Shown one piece after another: positions 1 to 11,003 of a DNA stretch of 64,000 nt. Origin of the DNA: Erigeron canadensis (Eukaryota > Streptophyta > Magnoliopsida > Asterales > Asteraceae); NCBI RefSeq assembly GCF_010389155.1, contig NC_057768.1, forward strand, positions 26,483,966 to 26,547,965, read 5' to 3'. The position numbers were made by a program, and so were the translations under genes. How positions within the stretch are numbered: the first letter of the stretch is position 1; every line of letters starts with the position of its first letter. Under the pieces are notes generated by a model. The model did not search any database. It was given only the letters and a program-made list of their open reading frames with translations, and was not told the DNA's origin.

Positions 1-665
1 AAAGCAACACATTGACCCAATGACGTCCAAATGAATCCACTACTACCTCTACATATATATATCGATATCCAACAATGACACAAATGTAGATAACGAAATG
101 CAGGATACACATATATATACAAATATGCTCATGCCTCATGATAACCAAACAATGGCAATAATAATCATTAATTTCCATTTCTCCTATCCAATTCCACTCT
201 ATATATTTAGTAGCTAGAGTGAAGGAAAGTGCATATGGCATGCACGCATTATTTTTTTCTTTCGACTTTTGTGATGTTTCTTTTCCTAGCATTCGTGTGT
301 GTTTGCGGGGTTGTGGGCTATGCATTTACTCAAGCTAGTGATCAGTACTCGATTAATATAACTTATTACAAGTAGAGAAGGAGCCAGAAAAATTTTTGTT
401 AGGAGATAATTTTAAAATTTGTTTGACATACTTATAAGAGTCGTATCGAGAATATAAAAAAATTAAACCCTAGCTCGGGGTTAAAAAATGGACCCTCAGA
501 AGAATTTCATTCTCCACATCGGGTGTAACATTCATATTCAAAAGGTACTAGTTTTTTTAATAAATAAAGACCACAAGTGCCGGGAAAAGTTTTCTTAAAA
601 TGAAAATTTATTCAATGATAATGTAGGGAATCGGAAAAATACAATTTTTTATAGAGTAATTAGCT

Positions 666-716
<51 letters not shown>

Positions 717-976
717 TTTCTACATAATTATTCTAATTATTGAAAATTAAAACATCTTAAGTTTTTTATTCTATTAAATGGAAAGATCTATCTCAAAGTT
801 AATGCTTTGATAGCCAATAACTTCTAAAAAAATAAGCTTATGACAACGTAGATAATATTTGTATGTATTTCCTATTATTTTTTCTTATTTTGAGGAAAAA
901 AATTACGTCACCATTTAAATTTTAAAAATTACATTGTATCAAAATTGAAGTGAGGCAGACCTCACTGCCCCCATAC
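1..976. other. AT-rich intergenic DNA with a TA microsatellite
   Basis: No gene or recognisable element is visible here. The one clear structure is a pure TA dinucleotide run of about 45 bases near 669-713. Short open frames are absent or random-looking. Confidence 0.6.
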
Positions 977-1631
977 TAGGGGTGAGCAAAAACCGAAAAA
1001 ACCATAAAAACCGAAAAAACCGAAAACCATTGGTTTTGATTTTCTAAAAACCGAAAGTTGTGGTTCGGTTTTGGTTTCTAATGAAAAACCGAACCGAACC
1101 AAAAATATATATTTTTACTTTATTTTATATTTATATCATTTTATTATTACTTTTTGATAAATATGTTATTATATTTGCATTTTTAGGTGTATATAATAAT
1201 ATCATTTATATGTTTTAAGTGAAAATACACAACAAAATTAATTTGTTTTAATAATTGTGTAGTTAAACAACGCGTAAAAGATATAAATAGTTATATATAA
1301 AATTTGTTTAAAGTTTGTACAACTCACTTTTATGGATTTGTTGTCATTATTGTTGTCATTATTGTGACTAATATTGTTTTGAAAACTTGTTGAAATTAAT
1401 TAAGGTGTAATTATAGGATATAAACTTATAAACTTTTGAAGTTCAATTTGACCCAAACCACAAGTGGTTAAAACCGACTAAAACTGAAAAACCGAACCGA
1501 AATAGACCGAAACCGAAAAAACCGAAACCCAATGGTTTTAACTTTCAAAAACCGAATTATAACGGTTCAGTTTTGGTTTTAGTCAAAAACACCCACTAAA
1601 ACCGAACCAAACCGAACCATACTCACCCCTA
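977..1631. mobile_element. hAT-like non-autonomous DNA transposon
   Basis: The element starts TAGGGGTGAG and ends CTCACCCCTA, a perfect 10 bp terminal inverted repeat. The flanking 8-mers are ccccatac (969-976) and tctcatac (1632-1639), which differ by two C/T transitions and fit an aged hAT-type 8 bp target duplication. Subterminal regions on both sides are dense in ACCGAA/TTCGGT motifs in opposite orientation, so the ends can fold on each other. The AT-rich centre has no coding potential. The superfamily assignment is inferred from the duplication length and the terminal bases. Confidence 0.7.
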
Positions 1632-1639
1632 TCTCATAC

Positions 1640-2570
1640 TAGAACCGTTCATGGTTACAAGATATAAATGTTCGAAACAATATGACTCTCATTAATTACT
1701 TAATACGACAACTAAGTGACTAACTATAACTATATCTTTGAACTATGTACATCCCATGATATTTATGTTTGTTCCATATATATTGAAAAAGAAATAATAT
1801 TGGTACCATTTATTTTTATAAATTAAGTTACCATATAATACAAGTTGTATTCTACATAGATGTTTTTTACTTGACATCTAAGGCGTACGCATTATATTTT
1901 TAATGCAATTGTTTCTTCGACACCTCGCGGAAATGAATAAAACTTTGTTGTTCAAATAGAAAATAATAAGATCACTACATACAATTTACTCTTATTTGTA
2001 ATCTATATTAGGCTATTTTGATGATATTTGCATTTGTAACTCACTTTGTCCATGCCATATTCGCATGGTGGTGGTGTTATTGTTTTCGCTGCCACTAGAA
2101 CATGCACCTTTGGATGATTGTATTTACTTTTCAAGCCTTTTTGATTGGTCAAAATTAAAAAATATGAACACTAATGCCTTGCTAAAAATATATACATGTC
2201 ACTTTAAATAATGTATCCTTAAAAGCAAAGATGAATATATAAAAGAATTAGAGGGATAAAGCAATATTAAGGAGGTAGTAGAGGATGAAATTTGGTCTTT
2301 AACTTTCCAAGCGTGGTTTGTTTTTGTTGGAGCATCCACAACCAAATGACTCCACGGCTCTCATGCCCCACTTCTTTCTTCCTTTGTAATCCACTACTCA
2401 CCATTCCTCCCCTTAATTTGTTTATTTTTTTTCCGTCTAAAATCATTTATAATCGTTCGTCTTATTACTTATCAAAATAACGCTATGTCACTATAATTTC
2501 ATCTTGCCTTCATAACTCATCAACTTCTAACTAGATCACACCTTAATAAATAATAACATAATAAATTTTA
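1640..2570. other. Intergenic DNA, nothing recognised
   Basis: AT-rich sequence with no supported gene. The 62-codon frame at 2292-2480 has no recognisable protein features. Confidence 0.5.
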
Positions 2571-2853
2571 CTCCCTCCTTCTGTCTAATTAAAAAGTGTT
2601 TTGTTTTGAAATATTCAAAGATTTAAAGTTTTTATTTATCAAATTTTGATCTTAATTATTTTTGTTTGTGTTATATAATAGTTGATAAAAGTTATATGAA
2701 TTGACTGAGTTCTATATATATATATATATATATCTTCATTAGCTATAAATTTCATCAACAATTATACAACACAAAAATTATATTTAAAGTCAAAGTCAAA
2801 AAACAAAAACTTTGAATATTCAAAACATGACATTTTTAGGGGGACGAATGTAG
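2571..2853. mobile_element. Stowaway-like (Tc1/Mariner) MITE
   Basis: The left end CTCCCTCCTTCTGTCT and the reversed right end CTACATTCGTCCCCCT form an imperfect inverted repeat that continues inward around the shared motif ATATTCAAAG. TA dinucleotides flank both ends (2569-2570, 2854-2855), as expected for Mariner-type insertion. The length is 283 bp. A short TA run lies inside. Confidence 0.65.
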
Positions 2854-3010
2854 TAATTATAAATAACATATTTAATCATATTTAAAATAAAAAATACATT
2901 AAAGTAAAAATATTACATTAATTGTTTATGTAAAATATTACATTAAAGTAAAAATATTACATTAATTGTTTATATATATATATTTATATATATAAATCTA
3001 TATATATTAT

Positions 3011-6000
3011 AGGGATAACACTTCGGTGAAAACACTTTTAAAATAAGAACGGTGATAACACTTAAAAACATCATTTTGATGCATTAAAAGTCTGCAAAAC
3101 TAACATAGTGGATAACTAATTATCATTATTTAAGTGTTTAACAACACATTGATCCATCAAAATAAAAAAAATTATGTTTTTTGTTTGTGACAACCGTCAT
3201 CTGAGCGTGTTTTCCGATATACTTTTCCGGTCTTTTTAGTTCGCTTTATTTATGTACGTCATTAGACTTTAAGACTTTATTAATGGAATAAATGGATTTA
3301 TGTTCTATTCAGGCTCTATAAACATTTAGACTTTAGAAAAATTGTACGTGGACTCGAGAACATGAGAAATACTAGTTGTCTTGTGGAAATGCCAAATTAA
3401 GTAAAATACTTAAAATTAAATCAATTAAAGATTTCATAAACAAATATAGACATGTTTATATCCGTTAGAAAGCTATTGAAAAGTTACATTCACTAATATC
3501 GACAAAATAAATTTACGAGTCTCGAGTATTCTTGAATGGTCGAGTTAAATGGGTTTTAGGAAGGTCAAAGATGGTCAAAAGTTTTGGTTGGATCTTGGTA
3601 AGTTTTGGTTGGATCTATGTTATCCATAAACCACCACTACTTTTCATCATTTTCTTCAATCTTCTTTAAGATCTTGGTAAGTTTTGGTTGGATCTATGTT
3701 ATCCTTCATCAAAAATCGATTTTTCTTACTCTTATATACATATTCGGCTATATATATATATATAGATCCGAATTTTCTTACTTATATTTGCTTATATCCG
3801 AAAAGTTTTTCAAAGCTATGTATAAATCGGTTATATTTATGTATGTACATGTTTAAAATCTGAAAGTTTTATACATTTATATATATTTTCGGATGTATAT
3901 GTGTTTATATATATCTAGATCCGAAATTTCCTTGACAAAAAATATATGTTTTCGGTTATATATAAGTATATATGTATAGATTCGAAATCCTTTCAAAGGT
4001 TTATAGATAATCGGCTTTGTGGGTATGGATTTATGTGTTTATACCCGAAATCTTGTTGAATCCGAGATGTGTATGTGTAAAAATCATTAGATCCGAAAAC
4101 TTATACCCGAAATCCTTCAAGATCCGAAAAGTTTATCCGGAAATCTTGTAGATCCGAATAGTTATAGTCCGAAATCCTATAGATCCGTGAACTTTGAACC
4201 CGAAATCCTTTGAATCCGAAATATTAGATCCAAAATCTATCATCTTGGTATGTTTTGATTCTTGTTCTTGGTTGTTCTTGGTTAGATCTATTGTAAATTC
4301 GAGTTGTTTAAGTGATTTTGGTCTTGAAATCGATTCGAAATTGTTCTTTGTGGCCGGATCTAGATTCGTTTGTGATTTTGATTCGGTCAACCTTTGGTCA
4401 AACTGTCAGTCAACGCCGGTCAAACCGGCCGAAAATATTTTTGGCTTCTAAAATCAATTTTGGACATGAAATTGTGTTTGGATCTAAAAATTGTTCTTGA
4501 TTCTTAGTTGGTCAAACTTAGGTCAAAATTGATTTAGGATTTTGAAAAGTCAAAATTAGATTAAGTTATTGATTTAGTCAAAATTAGGGTTTCTGGTCAA
4601 AGTCAAAATTGGGACTTTCTTGGTCAAAATCAGATTTGGATTTTTGTCAATTAGAGTCATGTTATAATCCATTCAAAGTTGTCGAAATATTAATAATATG
4701 GGCTTATGACTAAATATAACTATATGTATATATATATATATCTATATATAAACTTGGTAAAGACTATATAAGTTATACGACATTCCGAACTTAATATATA
4801 TTTTACAATGACGTTTCATACGAAGACTTGAAGGGATATAAACAATAAAATGTGACATCGGAGTTAATATGGACGTTAGACCTAAGTATATATATATACG
4901 GATTAATTAAAATGGACAATTTATATATATATATATACAAAATACAAAGATCAATGGACTCGAAAAGACCAAATAAATTATACATTGGTATAATAGTAAT
5001 CGATGATATTGATATTAAAATATGATTTTATTAAAAAGAAGTATTTCTTTTGGACAATTTATAAGAACAAATGAGACTATTATTAAATATTATGATGTTG
5101 ACGAGACATAATGGCATTTTCTAAAACACTAGTATAGGACATGGATGTGACATTAAGTAAGTACTTACTGGATGACTTGTGGACAATGTAGGACTGTTGG
5201 ACAGATATTGGGCGTCTTTCAGGTGTATTGACTGTTCATGTCCTTGTTCGTTGACTTAGGGTATTTATACTTGTGCTGCTTTTAGGTGAGTTTCGTAGCC
5301 CCTCTTTTTACAAGTTTTGGGATGGAAAGTATACTTGTTCTTTTTAAACAGTTTTGTCGATTTCTGTTTATGTTCAATATTGAGCCGGTGCGTATAGAGT
5401 TACTTGTGCCATTTGACGTGCTTCTGTCTTGTTGTATATGTGTGTTTATGTGTTTGTTGTTGTGCTTTATGGCGTGCTTATTTGACGTGCTTTTTGTGTG
5501 TATTGGAGACTTGAGACTTTGAGACTTTAGACTAAAGCAGGTACCGTAAGGCCGGACTTTGAGACATTGAGGTCCTTGAGACTTCTGACTTTGAGACTTG
5601 GACTTGGGACTTGAGTACTTTGACTTATATGACGTAACTCTGCTCATTACATATTGAACAAATACTTATTTTCGATTAAAAGAATCGACAAAAGACTTAT
5701 ACATTCGACTAGACTTTTTGACTAAAACCTACGAACTCACCAACCTTTGTGTTGACACGTTTTAGTATACTTTTCAGGTACTCAGGCTAATCAGGGATAA
5801 AGACTGTTATACTAGGCTTGGACTTCGGAGATTAGTGCCCATTCATTTATTGTCAGACTTTAAGGCTAAATGTCTTGGATTATTCCTTTATGGACCTGGT
5901 TGTAATAAACTATTCTACTATTATGACTTGAACTCATGTTTCGGGAATATACTAATTATATTCTATTTCATTTAGTAGTGTCTATGTAATTCCATGTCGT

Positions 6001-6277
6001 GCTGTACTTTTCATGACACCTCATGTTTCCGCCAACGGTGGGGTGTTACATTGTTGGATGCATCATTTTGATAAATATGCATCTCAGGTGGATGCATAAA
6101 ACAAAAAAACATGATTTTCTTGATTTTGACAGACTAATGTGTTGTTAAACATTTAAATAATGATAATTAGTTATATACTATAATAGTTTTATGGACTTTT
6201 AATGCATCAAAATGTAGTTTTTAAGTGTTCTCACCGTGTTCTTATTTTAAGGTTATTCTTATTTGATTGTCCTCTTA
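3011..6277. mobile_element. MITE with long inverted repeats, split by a solo LTR
   Basis: The left arm (about 3011-3180) and right arm (about 6056-6277) are inverted copies of each other. Both carry the path AATAAGAAC..GGTGA.AACACTTAAAAAC, then TTTTGATGCATTAAAAGT, then AACTAATTATCATTATTTAA and AACAACACATT. With the LTR at 3186-6050 and one TTGTT copy removed, the host element is about 400 bp. No transposase is present. The outer ends are approximate and no outer target duplication was identified. Confidence 0.7.
3186..6050. mobile_element. Solo LTR of a Ty3-type retrotransposon, 2865 bp
   Basis: The block begins TGTGACAACC and ends GGGGTGTTACA. TTGTT flanks it on both sides (3181-3185 and 6051-6055), a perfect 5 bp target duplication. 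No gag-pol reading frame, primer-binding site or polypurine tract lies between these borders, so it reads as one LTR left after recombination. The middle (about 3750-4500) is rich in repeated GATCCGAAA words. The ending resembles the chromovirus LTR terminus seen at 41685. Orientation is uncertain, but GTTACA at the right end suggests the + strand. Unusual for its length. Confidence 0.75.
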
Positions 6278-6324
6278 TAATATAGTATACGATCTACAAA
6301 TGATCCAAAATGTGTGATGTGTGA

Positions 6325-6349
<25 letters not shown>

Positions 6350-6360
<11 letters not shown>

Positions 6361-7359
6361 CAATAAGAATCTTAGCCTTTTAAAGCCTTCTTTCAATTTA
6401 AAGCTAATTTTAAATATTGCCTTATAGGATTTTATCTTATGTGGCATCTCCATACATTTTTTACAATATATTTATTTTATAACCTTTATTTATTTTCAAA
6501 ATAATCTATTTTATTTTATTAAATATAATATAATATATTAATCATAATTATATACACAAGATACAAAAATAATATCAAAACTCATATTAAAAAAATAAAA
6601 TAACGTCCATGCATCTACTAAATTGGCACACATATTTGACAAAAATAATATTATTTATTAAAATATATATAACTTTAAAGACTATATCAAATTTTAGAAA
6701 TTATTTGAATATATTATTAGATTATATATGACCAATCAATTTTGTTGTTTCTCTCTTTTTTTTTCTTTTTTTTTCTTTTTGCCGAAACTTTAACTAAAGT
6801 TGGTTGTTATTCTAATGACAGAACAAAGTCTATTATATAATAAAAAGCAAAAACTATAATGATTTTCTCTTATTTATCTTATTGGGTTTTTTTTTACTTA
6901 TTCGTATTGTATTTATGTGTATTTTATATGACTAAATTTATGTGTATTTTATATGACTAAATTTTTGTCATGTTTGGTTTTTTACTTTGTACATATTATT
7001 ATTACGTTTGATGAATAGATAATATGCTACATTATCGATTTACGTTTAATTTGTTGTAGTGTTAATCTATAAGGTGAATACATTTTTACGCGATTTATGG
7101 CTACACAAATGGTGTTGTTGATGATATCAAAATATCTTAGGTTAAATGTTCTTAGAAGGGATGTGTAATCACTATAGTAGGTTAAGTGATGTGCTATCGA
7201 CATGTCCGAAAAAACAAAGGGTGACCAGAGTGATACATGAATTAACCATGAACTATAACATAATCAGTTTTTACATAATAAACCTATAGAATAGCTATTT
7301 ACTAATGTATAAAATAATCTTTTTAGCTAGTCGCGCATTGCGTGGGGTAAAATACCTAG
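6350..7359 (+). mobile_element. Helitron, 3' terminus well defined
   Basis: The 3' end shows a short GC hairpin (CGCGC-ATT-GCGTG, five pairs with one G-T), a spacer, then CCTAG followed by host T at 7360. This is the CTRR-T terminus of Helitrons. The 5' end is obscured by an expanded TA run (about 6329-6356), so the start is approximate. No Rep/helicase coding is present, so the copy is non-autonomous. Confidence 0.6.
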
Positions 7360-9782
7360 TATATATATATATATAATTTTTAATCTAATATATATATTGT
7401 CATTAAAGCTATAATCACTAACATCTTTTCACGAACATCTTACTCGTCGAAAATAAAGTTATTCTTTTTAAAGTTAAGATCATTTTAAGATGAGTAACAC
7501 TAGCCAACAAGGTCTAACATTGTTTGGCCGTTAGACCTTAAGAGTTAAGAATCATATTTTCATGTCCCGTGATTCATTCCGTAGATATATATTTGACCCG
7601 AGGCTCAAATACCTCTTAAATGACCTAAAAAAGACGCTAAATGTTAAGTTTGAGCTCCATAAGGAATGAACCCTCAAAGACATTACATGGAATGAATGAC
7701 TTGTGATAACTCCGAATTGTATCTTTTTAAAATGAATGACTTGTGATAACTCCGAATTGTATCTTTTTAAACTGTTTTTTTCTTGAAGAGGTGAAGGTTG
7801 ACAAGACATAGCCACCAATGATTTCTCCATATAAGATATATACATATGCTAGCATGGTATCTATGCATTGCAGCGAATATAATTTTCAGGGATTCAGATT
7901 CAGTGATTACCGAAAGTAATATATTTGTGGCTTAATTTTGAATTGATGATAGACCATGAATAATGGGTTAGCATTTTAAACATAGAAACATAATTAAATT
8001 CGTATAATCCAAAAAAACAAGTTACTTTTAACAAGATGGCCATAATTTTTATTAGTTTTGTATAGATATAGATATACATATGTAATAAGATCAATAAAAT
8101 AGAGACTTTCTTTTATGACTACAAACCTCATTAACAACCATTCGGCCGGACGCCTAGGGCGATAAATAATGTGTTATAAAAGCCAAACTAATCAAGATTT
8201 TCTAATACGACTATTGATTTAAAAAATGACATATATATATAGAAACAATAGAACTGAAAACATATATCGATACTAGCTAGTTAGTTGTCATCTTAATTGA
8301 CTTTAAGGACCTTATCATCGATATTTCATAATTAAACACCACCACCGTGTCATGCAAAATTGCTTCCAATATAGAGATTGTTTTTCATCAAGAAACTTTG
8401 TTTGAACTGTGTGTTCTTCTTCATATATTTATAATTTTTTAATTTACATTTAAAGGTAAACAAAAATTGCCTATGTGTTTGCTACCAAACAATACAAACC
8501 AAACCAACTGAAATTATTCTACATTTGTTTAAAGACGCTATGAAAGATATGTTGAGGTCATGGAAATCATTGTTACTTAAAATGTTGAAATATAGACGAG
8601 AATTGGTGAGAATTTATTGGTTTTTAACTAATTATGATGAAGTTAGGTGTTGATTAAATAGAACTAATGGAAACTTGAACAAATATTTGACTATCGTTTT
8701 CGAATAAAAACCTACTCCCATTTATCTAATAACTATAAAACATTAAAGGACAAAAAATGACACATTTCTATGAAGATGACACTTATATCTAATAACTACT
8801 CTTCTACTGGTTTAAGCAAAGTCTACTATATCTAATTAAGCTTCATTAAATATATAAGATCGAGTAACTCTTTATTCTTTCCATAATTAATACGTTGTGC
8901 AAAAATTAAGTACGTACGTACGTATAACACAAATTAACGAGAATCTAGATTGAAAACATGCATGTTATAAGTATTATTGTACATGTATTATGTAAATAGA
9001 GACAATTGTTATAAAAAGAGAATTGTTGTTTGAATGATCAATTAGCCTTTGTGTAAACAATAACTTCATTTTAATTTGTATCATAAACTATTTGTCATAT
9101 CAAGTACCAAAAGTTCAAACTCTTTTTAAAAGAAGTGTAATTATAAGCATATATACCAGATGTTTTTGGAAAGCATAGGATGCCAGCCACGTTAAGTTTT
9201 TTCTCATTCTTTGATACATTTTCCCTTTTGAAAAAAAAAAAAAAAAAAAAAAAGAAGAAGAAAGAAAGAAAGAAAGGTTTTTCGTCTATTAGAGTGGGAA
9301 ATCCTCTTTGTATGGCCAAAGTCACACTCATCAAGTATTCAAGTGTACATTTATAAAAGTAAATTCAAGAATATTGACCATATTCTTTGAATGAAACAAC
9401 TAAATACAACAGTGTTGGTAAATTCGCAACATTAACTTTTTATACAAATAAGACTCGCAATAGTTTAAAGGGTAGTTAGAAAATTTGTTGATACATTTAC
9501 CAATTAAACTCAAACTTTCTATTTATGTTTTAAAATTTTAATTTCTTTGATGTGCATTGGACGCCATAAAATTGGTAGAAATAAGAAATTTTTCTGAAAT
9601 TACAACCTTGTCCCAGTTTCGTCCTGGTCTCAGTCACGAAATCCAGGGTATATCATCCTTAAATATGTTTGCACATTTTAATAAAATGCGGTTTAATCAG
9701 CTTGGTAGATGCATAATAAAATTGTTTAAGATTATTTAAGATATGGTTTAAAATTGAAATTAGTTTGCCGTTAAAAAAATTG
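7360..9782. other. Intergenic DNA with one 40 bp tandem duplication
   Basis: No supported gene. The unit 7691-7730 is repeated exactly at 7731-7770. A poly-A/GAAA-type simple repeat lies near 9231-9276, and a short GTAC repeat near 8911-8922. The small frames in this stretch have no protein features. Confidence 0.55.
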
Positions 9783-10125
9783 TTTTTTTTTTTTTTTTTT
9801 TGAAAGCTGAATTTCGCTTGAGAACTTCGTATCGCGATTTGACAGCGGGAGGTCTAACATACGTTGTTTTAACCGAGTCCGCGTTAGAGAGCTCCCTCGA
9901 AGTAGAAATGTCTATTTCAAATACCCGATTGGGGAAAACCCCCTACTAACCCGCCCGAAGGCACGGCGATCAATAGGGGTAAACTCTGTCTCTTCAGACT
10001 TGAACCTAGGTATATCCAAGTCAAACCTTCATAGAAAGACTTCCTATGTACTTTTCAAGTCTTGAACCCAAGACCTCTTGCTTGTAAGGCAAGTACTCAA
10101 CCACTTGAGTTAACTGTGAAGTACT
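9783..10125 (-). mobile_element. tRNA-derived SINE
   Basis: Read on the - strand, the 5' end has a tRNA-like head. An A-box-like stretch near 10090-10115 (CAAGTGGTTGAG core) is followed by a B-box-like TGGGTTCAAGACT (10058-10070). A body of about 250 bp follows and then a 19 bp A tail, seen as poly-T at 9783-9801. The body contains GTGCCTTCGGGCGG, which recurs in the second SINE at 17655-17920. Transcription by RNA polymerase III is inferred from the box pattern. No target duplication was resolved. Confidence 0.65.
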
Positions 10126-10145
10126 ATATATATATATATATATAT

Positions 10146-10764
10146 ATGGGTGAGATATTTTGAAACCACCTCTTATTTTAGGATCAACTAGGACCATTGA
10201 TTTTTGTACATGATTTCCTGGTGGGCCCGTCGCTGGAAAGTCTTAGGGCGTGTTTAGTTCGAGAAAATGTTTTCAAGTTTTCCATTTCTAGTTTTTTAGA
10301 AAATGAAAAGGTTTTCATTTCTAAAAAACCCTTAAAAATTTTGAAAACGCGTTCAAAATAAAAGATGGAGTTTTCATTTTTCCATTTTAGAAAACTGGAA
10401 AACATGTTCAAATTCACTTGTTTTCTAATTTTAGATTGTTAAAAGGTTTGGAAAATAAAAAAGTGAAAACAAAAACTGAAAAAAACAGTTTTCTAATTTT
10501 AGTGCAAAAGTTGGAAAGGAGAATTTTCATTTTCTAGGAAAACTTTTCTAAAAATATACAATTTGAACGCGTTTCTTGTTTTTCATGTTTTCTTGAAAAA
10601 TGAAAATGGAAAACAGAGGAGTTTTCTTGAACTAAACGCACCCTTAGTGTTTTTACAAAAAAATCTTGTATATCGTAGTAGATGATGATTGTGGTGTGTA
10701 AGTTACGAAAATCAATGGTCCTTTTTTGGACTTTTTTTAGTTGGTCTCAAATTATCTTTCCCCT
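10146..10764. mobile_element. Inverted-repeat element interrupted by a second MITE
   Basis: The left arm (about 10146-10215) and right arm (about 10708-10764) are inverted copies, sharing GATCAACTAGGACCATTGA-like sequence on one side and its complement on the other. TA runs flank both ends. A separate MITE occupies 10246-10643, so the outer element alone is about 220 bp. Confidence 0.5.
10246..10643. mobile_element. MITE with GGGCGTGTTTAGTTC ends
   Basis: The left end GGGCGTGTTTAGTTC and the reversed right end GGGTGCGTTTAGTTC form the inverted termini. TTA stands directly outside on both sides (10243-10245 and 10644-10646), which fits a 3 bp PIF/Harbinger-type duplication. The interior is rich in GGAAAAC/GTTTTC words in both orientations. 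No coding capacity. Confidence 0.6.
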
Positions 10765-10780
10765 ATATATATATATATAT

Positions 10781-10943
10781 ATAAGGTTGTCCGACACCTA
10801 AGCTTAGGTATGGAACCCCTCACATACTGATATTTTATTATTTATTGTTAATGAATAAATGTTTGGGCCCCCATGATTTTTATGGTTTAAAAAATTAATA
10901 TGTGAGTTTCTGGCATCTAAGCTTAGGTACCTAACAGCCTTAT
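10781..10943. mobile_element. Small MITE, family of four in this window (copy 1)
   Basis: The ends are ATAAGGTTGTCCGACACC and, reversed, ATAAGGCTGTTAGGTACC. Both continue through CTAAGCTTAG to an inner CTCACATA motif. Related elements lie at 50821-50985, 63319-63502 and 63509-63667. TA-rich runs flank this copy. Confidence 0.6.
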
Positions 10944-10952
10944 ATTCCCATC

Positions 10953-11003
<51 letters not shown>

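Noticed and set aside
669..713. TA microsatellites here and at about 6329, 10131, 10763 and 10960 as origins or MARs
   Set aside because: They are ordinary dinucleotide runs, and no further feature supports a functional role.
4133..5647. Several frames of 85-121 codons
   Set aside because: They lie inside the solo LTR, partly over GATCCGAAA repeats and on both strands at once, as expected by chance.
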